The translations under genes were made by a program, and so were the position numbers. Of a stretch of 21,683 bases of DNA, positions 5,490 through 14,032 are shown piece after piece. Numbering within the stretch: the stretch's first letter is position 1; every line of letters starts with the position of its first letter. The stretch comes from a virus. The stretch lies in IMG/VR virus record IMGVR_UViG_3300046007_004921, positions 1 through 21,683 of that record. One strand, written 5' to 3'. The notes below the pieces were generated by a model that was not told the DNA's origin, searched no databases, and was given only the letters and a program-made list of their open reading frames with translations.

Positions 5490-7331
5490 ATGGCAACAGT
5501 TGATCAGGGGATAGAGAAATACGGGAGGTTGTGGTTACCCAAAGACGGACAGGCGATTACGCCAATCCGTATTGAGATGGATGCATTCTTGCAGGGGCTT
5601 ACACCCGAAGATGGGGGACTAGGAAAGGCCCGCCATTATCGCAATATTGTCTCTGCTATATGGCCAACCTTTCAATGGCACAGGTGGGCAGAACTCAGCG
5701 CACAAGCATTCTGTAACCAAGTTTACGAGGTGGACGAGGCAACTGGCAACCGATTTGTCCGAAGCGTAACTGGACTAGCTGGGGGAACAGACTCTGGCAA
5801 GTCTTACGGGATGGCGGCATTTGCGCTGGTTAATTGGTTCTGTGACCCAATTAATACAATGACCATTGTGGTCTCTACGTCCAAAATAGACGCCAAGCAG
5901 CGTATCTGGGCGGCATTGGTCAAGATGTACCGCGAAGCCCGAAACATGGGACTAGCCTCTGGAAGACTCATTGAGTCTATGGATATCATCAAGCTCTCGG
6001 ATGAAGAGGGGGCTATTATCGACCCAGAAACGGGGGTTAGTGATGCTTCATCAATCATGCTACTCGCAGCGGGTGACGAATATAAAGATGACGCCCAGAA
6101 ACGACTTCAAGGCAAGAAGAATCGTCGTATTGTGTTGATAATCGATGAGTTACAAGACTGTTCGCCTTCCGTGATTTCCCAAGCCGTGTGGGGATTTAAG
6201 GGCGCTCAAGAACTTTATATCGTCGGCGCTGGTAACCCATCTTCTATATTCGATCCCCACGGGAAGTTCTGCGAACCTATTAAGGGGTGGATGAGTGTGG
6301 ACGAGAATACCCCAAATTGGAAGATACGGGTGGCTGGTATTGAGGGAGTATGTATCAGATTTGATTCAGAGAGCGACAACCCCAACCAACAGTCCTTCGA
6401 CGCTGGCAAGGGGTTGCGCTATCCGTTTCTCCCCAAACCTAATGATGTGGCCTTGGCCCGAAAAGAACTCGGAGAACTCAATCCCCAATATTGGAGGAAG
6501 TTCAGGGGCTTCTGGCCTCCCGCCGATGCCGATGACTCCACGATTGTCTCAGATATCCTGTTGGCCCGTCATGGAGCTTTGGACAAACCGATCTGGGATG
6601 GAACCCCGAAAGATATTGCAGGGATTGACCCAAGCTATACCGAAGGCGGCGATAGATTTGTATTTACCCACCTTAAGTATGGAAAGCTTATTAGTGGTAA
6701 GTGGGCGATAGCTGTTGAAAAACAGTATGTTCTTAACCGAAGGGCAGGATCTCAAGAGGATTTCCAGTATGAGATGATTCAACAAATCCACGATCTTTCT
6801 CTTAAATTGGGTATTCCAAATCAATGGATGGGGGTGGACGCTTCGGCTGGTGGTATCTTCTGGTCAATCGGAGAAAGGGAACTCCTAAAGGGTTGGCATG
6901 CAGTAAGTTTTGCTGGCGCTGCATCTGACCTTCCTGTCAGCGCCCAATACGCCATGAGGAACGAAGCCACTGGAAAACCACAAGTCGGAAAAGAATTGTT
7001 CCACAACATGGCCTCTGAACTCTGCTTTGCTGCCCGATACTTCCTAGAATGTGAACAACTCAAGGGAATCACCCCAGATCTGGCATGGGAGATGACCCAG
7101 AGAAAGTATGTGCGCCGAACCCGAAAGATCATCATTGAGTCCAAGACCGACATGAAAAAGCGGATCGGAAAATCTCCCGACTTGTTTGATTCGTTTGCAG
7201 TAGGATTATTTGTAGCCCGTAAGGTATTCGGAGCCATGGCAGGCAGTGAGGCGATTGAGGAAAAGAAGCGGCTCAATAAAGAAACATTCAAGAAACTTAA
7301 ACAAGCCTTGACTATAAGAAAGAATTGGTAG
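5490..7331 (+). CDS. terL: Terminase large subunit, 613 aa
   Basis: This is the packaging motor: an ATPase that pumps DNA through the portal, with a nuclease that cuts the concatemer. Walker A is GGTDSGKS at 98-105, Walker B is IVLIIDELQD with D219/E220, and GAGNPSS near 246-252 fits the coupling motif. The RNase H-like nuclease domain shows acidic residues in the expected places: D380 (IAGIDPSYTEGGD), D450 (WMGVDASAGG) and D564/D567 (KSPDLFDSFAVGL). Length is normal to slightly long for the family. The leader is AT-rich without a Shine-Dalgarno motif. The portal gene does not follow directly; about 6.6 kb of fibre genes intervene. Confidence 0.95.
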   Translation: MATVDQGIEKYGRLWLPKDGQAITPIRIEMDAFLQGLTPEDGGLGKARHYRNIVSAIWPTFQWHRWAELSAQAFCNQVYEVDEATGNRFVRSVTGLAGGTDSGKSYGMAAFALVNWFCDPINTMTIVVSTSKIDAKQRIWAALVKMYREARNMGLASGRLIESMDIIKLSDEEGAIIDPETGVSDASSIMLLAAGDEYKDDAQKRLQGKKNRRIVLIIDELQDCSPSVISQAVWGFKGAQELYIVGAGNPSSIFDPHGKFCEPIKGWMSVDENTPNWKIRVAGIEGVCIRFDSESDNPNQQSFDAGKGLRYPFLPKPNDVALARKELGELNPQYWRKFRGFWPPADADDSTIVSDILLARHGALDKPIWDGTPKDIAGIDPSYTEGGDRFVFTHLKYGKLISGKWAIAVEKQYVLNRRAGSQEDFQYEMIQQIHDLSLKLGIPNQWMGVDASAGGIFWSIGERELLKGWHAVSFAGAASDLPVSAQYAMRNEATGKPQVGKELFHNMASELCFAARYFLECEQLKGITPDLAWEMTQRKYVRRTRKIIIESKTDMKKRIGKSPDLFDSFAVGLFVARKVFGAMAGSEAIEEKKRLNKETFKKLKQALTIRKNW

Positions 7332-7347
7332 ATTCTATTTGCCATTT

Positions 7348-7710
7348 ATGGCTCAACTACCGATTGCCGAAGCGGATATCTGCATATTCCAAGGTGCCAC
7401 CTTCAATCAGACTCTGTTCTATGAGACTGGGGAACCCTCGGCTCCCGTGGATCTTACGGGATTTACAGCCAAGATGCACATTCGGTCAAAGCCCGAATCC
7501 AAAGCACTAATTCTTGAATTGTCCACAACTAATGGTAGAATTGTTTTGAATGAAGCTACAGGATCTATTAGACTATTTATTTCGGCATCTGACACGGCGT
7601 CACTCTCGGTCTGTGATAAAGCCGTATATGACCTTGAGCTTTACAACGGGGCCGTCACAACCCGAATCCTGCAAGGCAATGTTATCATTTCACCAGAAGT
7701 CACCCGATAA
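7348..7710 (+). CDS. BppU-like small virion protein, copy 1, 120 aa
   Basis: The protein shows the pattern of an immunoglobulin-like phage domain related to the N-terminus of baseplate upper protein BppU: FQGATFNQTLFY, PVDLTGFTAKMHIRS, a NGRIVLN strand, then SIRLFISASDTASL, YDLELYNG and a closing ILQGNVIISPEVTR. I use the ATG at 7348 and not an upstream TTG. It starts 16 bases after terL and abuts the next gene (TAAATG). A clear paralogue lies at 10480, also just before a large fibre gene, so it probably attaches or organises the fibre. The family is recognised by eye. Confidence 0.7.
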   Translation: MAQLPIAEADICIFQGATFNQTLFYETGEPSAPVDLTGFTAKMHIRSKPESKALILELSTTNGRIVLNEATGSIRLFISASDTASLSVCDKAVYDLELYNGAVTTRILQGNVIISPEVTR

Positions 7711-8034
7711 ATGAGCAAGATCTGTATCCCCATCCCATCCAGTAGCGTTATCGGCGTTTCTTCGACTCCGATCCAAACCCCAAGCGTCAACATTCTTCGT
7801 GTCGAGCCTTCGATTACTGGATTAGAGGGGGGGGGATCGACAAACCTTGACGGATTGGCCACGGTTAGCGGAACCTATGCTGTTGGGATTGTTATTTTTT
7901 TAGTTATTGATGGACTTCCTGCAATTTATCAACTAACAAATGGTACTGACGCTGAAAACTTGCCATTCGTAGTCCGACCCAATGACTACGATAGCCAAAC
8001 AGGAACCAAAAGGGTCTGGAAGCGATTAATGTAA
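7711..8034 (+). CDS. Small fibre-module protein with 9-G tract, 107 aa
   Basis: The C-terminal part has the pattern TNLDGLATVSGTYAVG, IDGLPAIYQLTNGTDAENLPFVVRPNDYD and a final VWKRLM. This resembles a small domain seen in phage tail-fibre-associated proteins (GTDAE ... VRPxDY ... VW). The N-terminal 35 residues are Ser/Pro/Ile-rich and probably extended. It starts directly after the preceding stop and is followed one base later by the first fibre gene, so the three form a unit. A run of nine G (7827-7835) codes for Glu-Gly-Gly-Gly at 39-42, and a slip there would end the protein early in either alternative frame. Confidence 0.65.
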   Translation: MSKICIPIPSSSVIGVSSTPIQTPSVNILRVEPSITGLEGGGSTNLDGLATVSGTYAVGIVIFLVIDGLPAIYQLTNGTDAENLPFVVRPNDYDSQTGTKRVWKRLM

Positions 8035-8035
8035 A

Positions 8036-10483
8036 ATGAAATATATTCTCTCACTTATTATTAGTGGATCCTTAGTTGTTTCTGGCTTCGGACAAACTCG
8101 AAATGTTTTAGTTGGAACCAACAATGCTGTAGTTCAGCCAACTAATTTTTGGAGCGCCGATGCTTCAAATGCTCGTTCGGGGCTTGGACTTGGAACAGCA
8201 GCCACCAATCCCGCATCCGCATTTCAGCCATCTTCTTCCAACCTTTCTAATGTTGCAGCTAACAATGGAGTTGGATTAACTAATCTAAATGCCACTAATC
8301 TTGTAGGGACATTGAGCGTTTCTAATGGTGGAACTGGGTCAACTAATGCTTCTGATGCAAGGTTGTCTTTAGGTCTTGGTACTGCATCAACTAACCCCGC
8401 AACAGCCTTCCAGCCAGCAGATTCTGATCTTAATGCGCTTGCAAGCAACAACGGGGGAAGCTTAACCAATTTGCAATCTACAAGTATTGTTGGGATAATT
8501 CCTGCATCAAATATTGCTACGGTTAATTTTTCAAACGTGGGCGGAACCCTTGCAATTTCTTCGGGTGGAACAGGAGCGACTAATGCGGGTGGAGCTAGAA
8601 CAAATCTCAGCCTTGGATGGTCTGCTCTCACGAACAGCAACTCGGCAACGTCATTGTTGGGTTTCACTACCAACGGCCAAGTAGTCGCCAGCACGGGGAC
8701 GAATGCGCTGGCGTTTACCAGCCCTATAGCATTTTACGAAGCTGGCACGATAGACAACCTAACAATTAAGCAGGGCCGCGTAATTAGTTACGTTAATGAC
8801 ACGAGCTTCATCAACTTTGAAGACATGACGTTTTATCCACGTGTTTCCGTATATAATGGAACAAATGAACTGGTGTTTTCCGCAGTAGCGGCTACCACCC
8901 GCACCAATCTCGGCCTCGGCGCTGCATGGCTCACCAACACAAACGTCACGAATTTTAGAACAGATGTCGGCCTTGGACAAACCAATAGCGTTACGTTCTC
9001 TGAAGTTACAGTGACAAACACGTTTTATCCACCGACCTTCTCCCCCACCAACTTATTGACCGCTGCTGGAAGCCTCAGAATGACGGGCTCTGGCACTGCC
9101 ACTCGCTTAATTTATAGGTTACTTGGCGCAACCCCGTTGGATAGGACAGTGCTTAATGCAGAGGACAACCTTTCTAACTTAAGCAACGCAGCCACGGCCC
9201 GAACTAACCTCGGCCTTGGAGCCTCATGGCTCACCAATACAAACGTCACGAATTTCAGAACGGACATCGGGCTTGGCGCAACAAACAATGTTACGTTTAA
9301 TGCCGTTTCAATAGATGGCGGATCTCTTTCTAGTTATTTTGATTTTGGAAACTCCGTTCAGGTTCTTGCCACAACAAACAACCAAGATGGGCTAACAATA
9401 TTCTTTACTGGATCGGAAAGAGCGTACATAGGGTACGATGGTGTAATATTGCACCAAAGTGGCGGGGCACTTGCTTTTGGCGCTGGCAATACTAGCGGGG
9501 CCGCAATTACTAGAACCAACCTCGGCCTTGGCTGGCCCGCTCTCACAAATACCAATGCAGCTGGATTTAACACTTCGCTTTACGGCAGTGGCACCAACCC
9601 TGTTTTATACAACACCAACGGAGATGTGGTAAGCCCTACCAACTTCTGGCAACAAGCTCCGATTGCGACAACTGTTGCTTTTTCCGCTCCAGCTACAAAC
9701 TCTACCAACACGGCGACAAATTCCCGAAACCTGATCATCCAAAGTCTTTCCTCTAATATTGTAAACACAACCAACACGTTACTGCTCCCAACCAACACCT
9801 CCACATTCAATGGTGATACGGCGGTAGTCATTCATGCTGGTGGCACGGGATCAGCAACCGCAATTCGTCAAGCTGGACAGACATCTAATCTGATTGTTCT
9901 GACTAACTTCGACCATGCTATAAGATTTCTATACTTTAATAATACTTGGGACTTTTACCACAACTTGGCTTATGTCGAGCCTATCTATTTTTCGGGAACC
10001 AATGCAGCAGTACTTGCGGCAGCAAGCAGAACCAATCTCGGCGGGACTACGGTGGGCAATTCGGTTTTTACGGCCACCAACGCTGGGGAGGCAGCTACGG
10101 CTATTGGGGTTGGTGCCTCAAACACACCGCTTTTTTTGGGCGCGTACCTAAGTGACAGCTTGATCATAAATGGAACAAACGCGCAGCTAATCGCTGGTAC
10201 AAACGTTTCTGTAAGACTTGATGGAGCTTCGGGGCTTCAGTTCCTCGGAACAAGTGCATCAACATTGTCTGCCATAACCCGAACCAACCTAGGCCTCGGC
10301 CTCACAGCCCTGACCAACACCAACAATGCCAACTTCCAAGCGGCAGTGTTTTCCACAAACACCGCACCCACGAATTCCGCAAACGTAAATACAGTAAACT
10401 TCAATACGGCTGTTGCTTGGATGGAGGTTACAGTTTCGACCAATGGAACAAATCACAGCTTCAGAATCCCGCTATTTAAATGA
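8036..10483 (+). CDS. Fibre-like repeat protein with N-terminal signal peptide, 815 aa
   Basis: The body is built of repeats typical of phage tail fibres: GGTGSTNASDARLSLGLG and GGTGATNAGGARTNLSLG, and six copies of an R-T-N-L-(G/S) turn beginning at R188, R289, R389, R493, R665 and R749, with Asn/Thr/Ser-rich beta stretches between. Residues near 46-80 and 107-141 are also mutual repeats (GLGTAATNPASAFQP / GLGTASTNPATAFQP). Unusually, it begins with a Sec-type signal peptide, MKYILSLIISGSLVVSGFG then Q, cleavable around residue 19-20. It could be a receptor-binding fibre, or a secreted or surface protein built from fibre-like repeats. It follows the small protein at 7711 with one base between and overlaps the next gene by ATGA. 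Confidence 0.75.
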   Translation: MKYILSLIISGSLVVSGFGQTRNVLVGTNNAVVQPTNFWSADASNARSGLGLGTAATNPASAFQPSSSNLSNVAANNGVGLTNLNATNLVGTLSVSNGGTGSTNASDARLSLGLGTASTNPATAFQPADSDLNALASNNGGSLTNLQSTSIVGIIPASNIATVNFSNVGGTLAISSGGTGATNAGGARTNLSLGWSALTNSNSATSLLGFTTNGQVVASTGTNALAFTSPIAFYEAGTIDNLTIKQGRVISYVNDTSFINFEDMTFYPRVSVYNGTNELVFSAVAATTRTNLGLGAAWLTNTNVTNFRTDVGLGQTNSVTFSEVTVTNTFYPPTFSPTNLLTAAGSLRMTGSGTATRLIYRLLGATPLDRTVLNAEDNLSNLSNAATARTNLGLGASWLTNTNVTNFRTDIGLGATNNVTFNAVSIDGGSLSSYFDFGNSVQVLATTNNQDGLTIFFTGSERAYIGYDGVILHQSGGALAFGAGNTSGAAITRTNLGLGWPALTNTNAAGFNTSLYGSGTNPVLYNTNGDVVSPTNFWQQAPIATTVAFSAPATNSTNTATNSRNLIIQSLSSNIVNTTNTLLLPTNTSTFNGDTAVVIHAGGTGSATAIRQAGQTSNLIVLTNFDHAIRFLYFNNTWDFYHNLAYVEPIYFSGTNAAVLAAASRTNLGGTTVGNSVFTATNAGEAATAIGVGASNTPLFLGAYLSDSLIINGTNAQLIAGTNVSVRLDGASGLQFLGTSASTLSAITRTNLGLGLTALTNTNNANFQAAVFSTNTAPTNSANVNTVNFNTAVAWMEVTVSTNGTNHSFRIPLFK
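8900..9298 (+). repeat. Direct repeat with 300-bp period inside the first fibre gene
   Basis: The stretch from about 8898 to 8998 is repeated at 9198 to 9298, exactly 300 bases (100 codons) later. Blocks such as GCATGGCTCACCAA / TCATGGCTCACCAA and a shared AAACGTCACGAATTT are nearly identical, coding for TNLGLGA-WLTNTNVTNFRTD-GLG. Intervening sequence is not conserved. This supports recent internal duplication or conversion of a fibre repeat unit. Confidence 0.75.
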
Positions 10484-10848
10484 CCAACTACTGGAGACTT
10501 GAGAGAGATATCGAAATCGTCCAAGGAAAGACATGGACGGCGAAGTTTCGTTATCTGACCAAGTCCTGTAAGGGCAAGTCCAATGTCCCAGTCAATCTTT
10601 CAGGCTACGGGGCCAACATGGTAATTCGGGAGTGCGCCAAGGATAGTGCCACATTGCTCACATTGACCTCTGGAAGCGGGATTACCCTCGGAGGAGCTGC
10701 TGGCACCATTGAAATCGAAATCACCGCCACACAGGCCGCAAACCTTACAGCAGGAGACAACGTCTACGAAATCGAACTTTACTCTGGCTATACCTACATT
10801 GCATTTGCTACAGGCAAGGCCAAGGTCTATCAGGAGATTATTCGATGA
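10480..10848 (+). CDS. BppU-like small virion protein, copy 2, 122 aa
   Basis: A paralogue of the protein at 7348. It shares the order [27 protein letters not shown], a [11 protein letters not shown] turn, [14 protein letters not shown], a VYEIELYSG strand and a final KVYQEIIR. The start overlaps the end of fibre 1 (ATGA at 10480-10483) and its end overlaps the start of fibre 2 in the same way. Each large fibre is therefore preceded by its own small partner, which supports a structural adaptor role. The relation to copy 1 is visible in the pattern, not in long identical runs. Confidence 0.7.
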   Translation: MTNYWRLERDIEIVQGKTWTAKFRYLTKSCKGKSNVPVNLSGYGANMVIRECAKDSATLLTLTSGSGITLGGAAGTIEIEITATQAANLTAGDNVYEIELYSGYTYIAFATGKAKVYQEIIR

Positions 10849-13478
10849 GCCAAGAGGTCATTGAGATTACAGAGAGGGAGGTTGAAGTTATTGAGGTGGT
10901 GGAGCGCGGGCCTGCTGGCCCAGCGGGCGCGGCTGGCACGGGTCTAGAAACGCTCACGACCCAAGGCGACACCCTCTACCGTGGAGCGGTTACGGGCGAG
11001 CGGTTGCCTATAGGAACGGCGGGCCAAGTTCTCAAGGTAAATAGCGGAGCCACTGCCCCAGAATGGGGAACTATCTCTACGGCACCCAGCGGAGCGGCTG
11101 GAGGGGATCTTACAGGAACCTATCCCAATCCAACATTGGCTGCTTCGGGCGTAACCTCTGGCACCTACACGAAAGTCACCGTGGACACCAAAGGACGGGT
11201 AACCACGGGGGCTACGGCCACAGCCTCTGATATTGGTGCTGCTGGATTGGATTCCCCCGCCTTTACAGGAACCCCGACAGCAACCACTGCTGCTGCTGGA
11301 ACCGATACCACTCAGATTGCCACCACGGCATTTACGTTGGCCAATCGCGGAGACAGATATCTAACAACCAGCACATCTTCCCACTCTCTTACTATTGGCT
11401 CCAAGACGTTCGTTGTACAGTCGGGTCTCAGCTACACCCCGACACAGGACGTTACTATTGTATACGATGCAAGCCGTCATATGCATGCTATTGTTACTAG
11501 CTATTCTGGAACAACGTTGGTGGTTAATGTCGATACCGTAGAAGGTAGTGGCGGGCCGTTTACAGCTTGGACGATCAATGTTGGAGGGCTTCTTACGGCG
11601 CAAGGTGCGCTTCTAGAGGTTAATAATCTCAGTGATGTCAGCAACCCCGCAACAGCACTAACTAATATTGGAGGTGTGCCGACAAGTAGAACCATCAGCG
11701 CGGGAACAGGGCTTACGGGTGGAGGAGATCTTACGGCCAATAGAACGCTCGCAGTTAGTTATGGATCTGCGGCTGGCACGGCCTGTGAGGGCAACGATGC
11801 TCGCCTAAGTGACGCGAGGACGCCAAGCAGCACACTCGCACACAAAGCCTCCCACACCACAGGCGGCACGGATGCGCTGGCTCCGAGTGATATTGGGGCC
11901 ATATTTCAATGGTCGGTCTTTGAAGAAGCAATTTCGGCGTCACCTACAACTTTGGCAACTGGTCGCGCCCGCCGCATAACGATTTCGACAACACTAAGCA
12001 CCGACACCGAAGTCCTCCTGCCAACCACGGGCAACCAAGATGCAGATTTGTTTCAGTTGATTCGCTCTGGAAGCATTGCCAACGGTCGCATTCTTGTAAA
12101 GACAAGCGCAGGAGGATCAACGCTTGCAGACCTTGGAACGAAAGATAACGAAGGTCGCTCGTTTACTTTTAGATGGCAAACTGGCGGTAGTTTTTGGGCC
12201 ATCGTCCCCGTTGATGCCCACGGCGCAGACAAAGTAACCAGCGGCACCCTCGACGTTGCCCGCCTCCCTGTCGGCACAGGATCAACACAAGTAGCCGCAG
12301 GCAACCACACTCACGTTGTCGCAGACGTAACAGGCGCAGCCGCCTCTGGCTCCATCACCGCCAGCGGCCTAACGCAAGCCACCGCAAGAATTTTGGGAAG
12401 GACGAGCGCGAGCAGCGGCTCGATCGAGGAAATTACAATCGGGTCGGGCTTGAGCCTTTCGGCGGGGGAGTTGTCGGCAACGTCATCGGGCGGCATCTCC
12501 GCAGTCGGCGCATCCACCGCCGATGTCTTGAGTGTGAGCGGCAGCGATCTGGTTGCCGATGACGGCGGCTTAATCAACAGCGCCAACCCTGCCGTGGTGT
12601 GGGATGATGTCGCTGGCAAGCTGGTCTATGCCAACCCTCTGGCGCGCCCAAGCGGAGCGGGTTCTATGTTTGTCGGCCTCGCGCCTTCGACTACGGCGCT
12701 TGGGACAGATGCCATCAACATTCAAAACGTGCGCGGTGCGGCAACGCGAGTGGCAAGCGGACAGTCCTCGATCAACATTGGCAGCGGGACAGCATCCGCC
12801 CAGAACACGATAGTCATAGGCAATGTCTCAACCGCATCAACGCGAGGCTCGATTGTCATTGATGGCGAAGGCGGCGCTCTTGCAAACGGAGGAAATAATG
12901 CGATTGCGATTGGTTCGGTGGCACAATCAACGGGTGGCAATGGCACCATTGCAATCGGTCAGTCGGCAACAGCAAGCGCAGCCGCATCTATGGCGATTGG
13001 AGGCTTTGACGCACAGGCGACAGGAGCTTGGTCTGTTGCCATTGGCAGAGAATCGCGGGCGTCTTTGCGCGCACAATTTGGAACTCGGCCATTTAGCTCG
13101 GTGTATTGGGGTGGCCAGACAACCAACAATACGGCAACAATTCTTACGCTGGACGCAACTGGAACTGCGACAGACCGCTTCACCATCGCGGCCTCCACCG
13201 CGCTCGCCGTGGACATCCTGCTTGTCGCCCGCCGCTCCGACACCGCCGACAAATGGCTCGTCGCCCGCCGCTTCCTCGGAATCCGCAGGGATGGCAGCAA
13301 CAACACGGCGCTCATCGGCACGGTTCAGACGCTCGGCACCGACCAGAGCGCAGGCTCGCCAACGTGGACTTTTGCGCTGACCGCCGATGACACCAACGAA
13401 GCCCTGCAACTGGAAGTGACAGGAGCGGCCTCCGAAACGATCCAATGGCGTGCCACCGCATTTTACCGAGTCGCCTAA
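10845..13478 (+). CDS. Tail fibre / receptor-binding protein with collagen-like and YadA-like repeats, 877 aa
   Basis: The N-terminus has an acidic segment ([19 protein letters not shown]) then a short collagen-like [10 protein letters not shown]. Further on come typical fibre motifs: [52 protein letters not shown] near 340, and a [12 protein letters not shown] segment near 485 whose HxH fits the metal-binding trimer motifs of fibre tips. Residues about 620-740 carry repeated (A/S)(I/V)(A/V)IG units ([42 protein letters not shown]), as in YadA/Hep-Hag trimeric adhesin heads. A beta-rich domain closes the protein and probably contacts the receptor. From about 12.2 kb the coding DNA becomes visibly more GC-rich. 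The start overlaps the preceding stop (ATGA). Confidence 0.88.
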   Translation: MSQEVIEITEREVEVIEVVERGPAGPAGAAGTGLETLTTQGDTLYRGAVTGERLPIGTAGQVLKVNSGATAPEWGTISTAPSGAAGGDLTGTYPNPTLAASGVTSGTYTKVTVDTKGRVTTGATATASDIGAAGLDSPAFTGTPTATTAAAGTDTTQIATTAFTLANRGDRYLTTSTSSHSLTIGSKTFVVQSGLSYTPTQDVTIVYDASRHMHAIVTSYSGTTLVVNVDTVEGSGGPFTAWTINVGGLLTAQGALLEVNNLSDVSNPATALTNIGGVPTSRTISAGTGLTGGGDLTANRTLAVSYGSAAGTACEGNDARLSDARTPSSTLAHKASHTTGGTDALAPSDIGAIFQWSVFEEAISASPTTLATGRARRITISTTLSTDTEVLLPTTGNQDADLFQLIRSGSIANGRILVKTSAGGSTLADLGTKDNEGRSFTFRWQTGGSFWAIVPVDAHGADKVTSGTLDVARLPVGTGSTQVAAGNHTHVVADVTGAAASGSITASGLTQATARILGRTSASSGSIEEITIGSGLSLSAGELSATSSGGISAVGASTADVLSVSGSDLVADDGGLINSANPAVVWDDVAGKLVYANPLARPSGAGSMFVGLAPSTTALGTDAINIQNVRGAATRVASGQSSINIGSGTASAQNTIVIGNVSTASTRGSIVIDGEGGALANGGNNAIAIGSVAQSTGGNGTIAIGQSATASAAASMAIGGFDAQATGAWSVAIGRESRASLRAQFGTRPFSSVYWGGQTTNNTATILTLDATGTATDRFTIAASTALAVDILLVARRSDTADKWLVARRFLGIRRDGSNNTALIGTVQTLGTDQSAGSPTWTFALTADDTNEALQLEVTGAASETIQWRATAFYRVA

Positions 13479-13479
13479 T

Positions 13480-13998
13480 ATGAACTCCTTCGAAATCTAC
13501 AACGTCCTCTTGGCCGAACCCCGCAGCATAGACGGCAAAACATGGCACGGCCTGTCCTACCAGCTATCCCGCGACGAGAGCGGCAAGGTCGAAGTGCGCG
13601 AGCATGGCTGGCCGACGAGGCTCACCATTTACGAACAGGACGGCCCCGAACTCGATGCGCTGGACGAGGCCACGGTGAAAGCCGCCGTTGAATCCGCGCT
13701 GCCCGTGGATGAGGCGTATGTGATTCCGCCGCCGCCTGTGCCGTTTGTGGAGACTTTCACGCCCGAAGCATGGGTGACGAAGCACCTCACATCCCTGCAA
13801 ATCCTGTCCCTTCAACGCTTGGAAATGGCGCTGCTCACCGCAGGCAAACCACTCGGCAGCAACATGGCCGCTCTCAAGGGGTGGCTTGAAGGCATGATGC
13901 TCGCCTCGGTCGATCCGACCCCGCGCACGTTTGATCTGCCGCCGTGCAGCTACGAGCAGGCCAGCGCCGAGGCTGTCATAAGCTTGCAATCTAATTGA
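13480..13998 (+). CDS. Hypothetical protein after the fibre, possible fibre chaperone, 172 aa
   Basis: Not recognised with certainty. It starts one base after the fibre 2 stop (TAATATG); an earlier in-frame GTG inside the fibre gene is less likely. The N-terminal half is a beta-like domain (NSFEIYNVLLAEP, WHGLSYQLSRD), then a Pro-rich linker (VIPPPPVP) and a helical C-terminal region (SLQILSLQRLEMAL and a GWLEGMMLA helix). Genes in this place often code for fibre assembly chaperones or capping proteins. Base use is GC-rich (36 of 60 in 13501-13560, hand count), matching the fibre 2 tip and unlike the portal gene after it. Fibre and partner may have been acquired together. Confidence 0.65.
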   Translation: MNSFEIYNVLLAEPRSIDGKTWHGLSYQLSRDESGKVEVREHGWPTRLTIYEQDGPELDALDEATVKAAVESALPVDEAYVIPPPPVPFVETFTPEAWVTKHLTSLQILSLQRLEMALLTAGKPLGSNMAALKGWLEGMMLASVDPTPRTFDLPPCSYEQASAEAVISLQSN

Positions 13999-14032
13999 CT
14001 TAACTGGACAACCAACTTACACTTATACTTTA

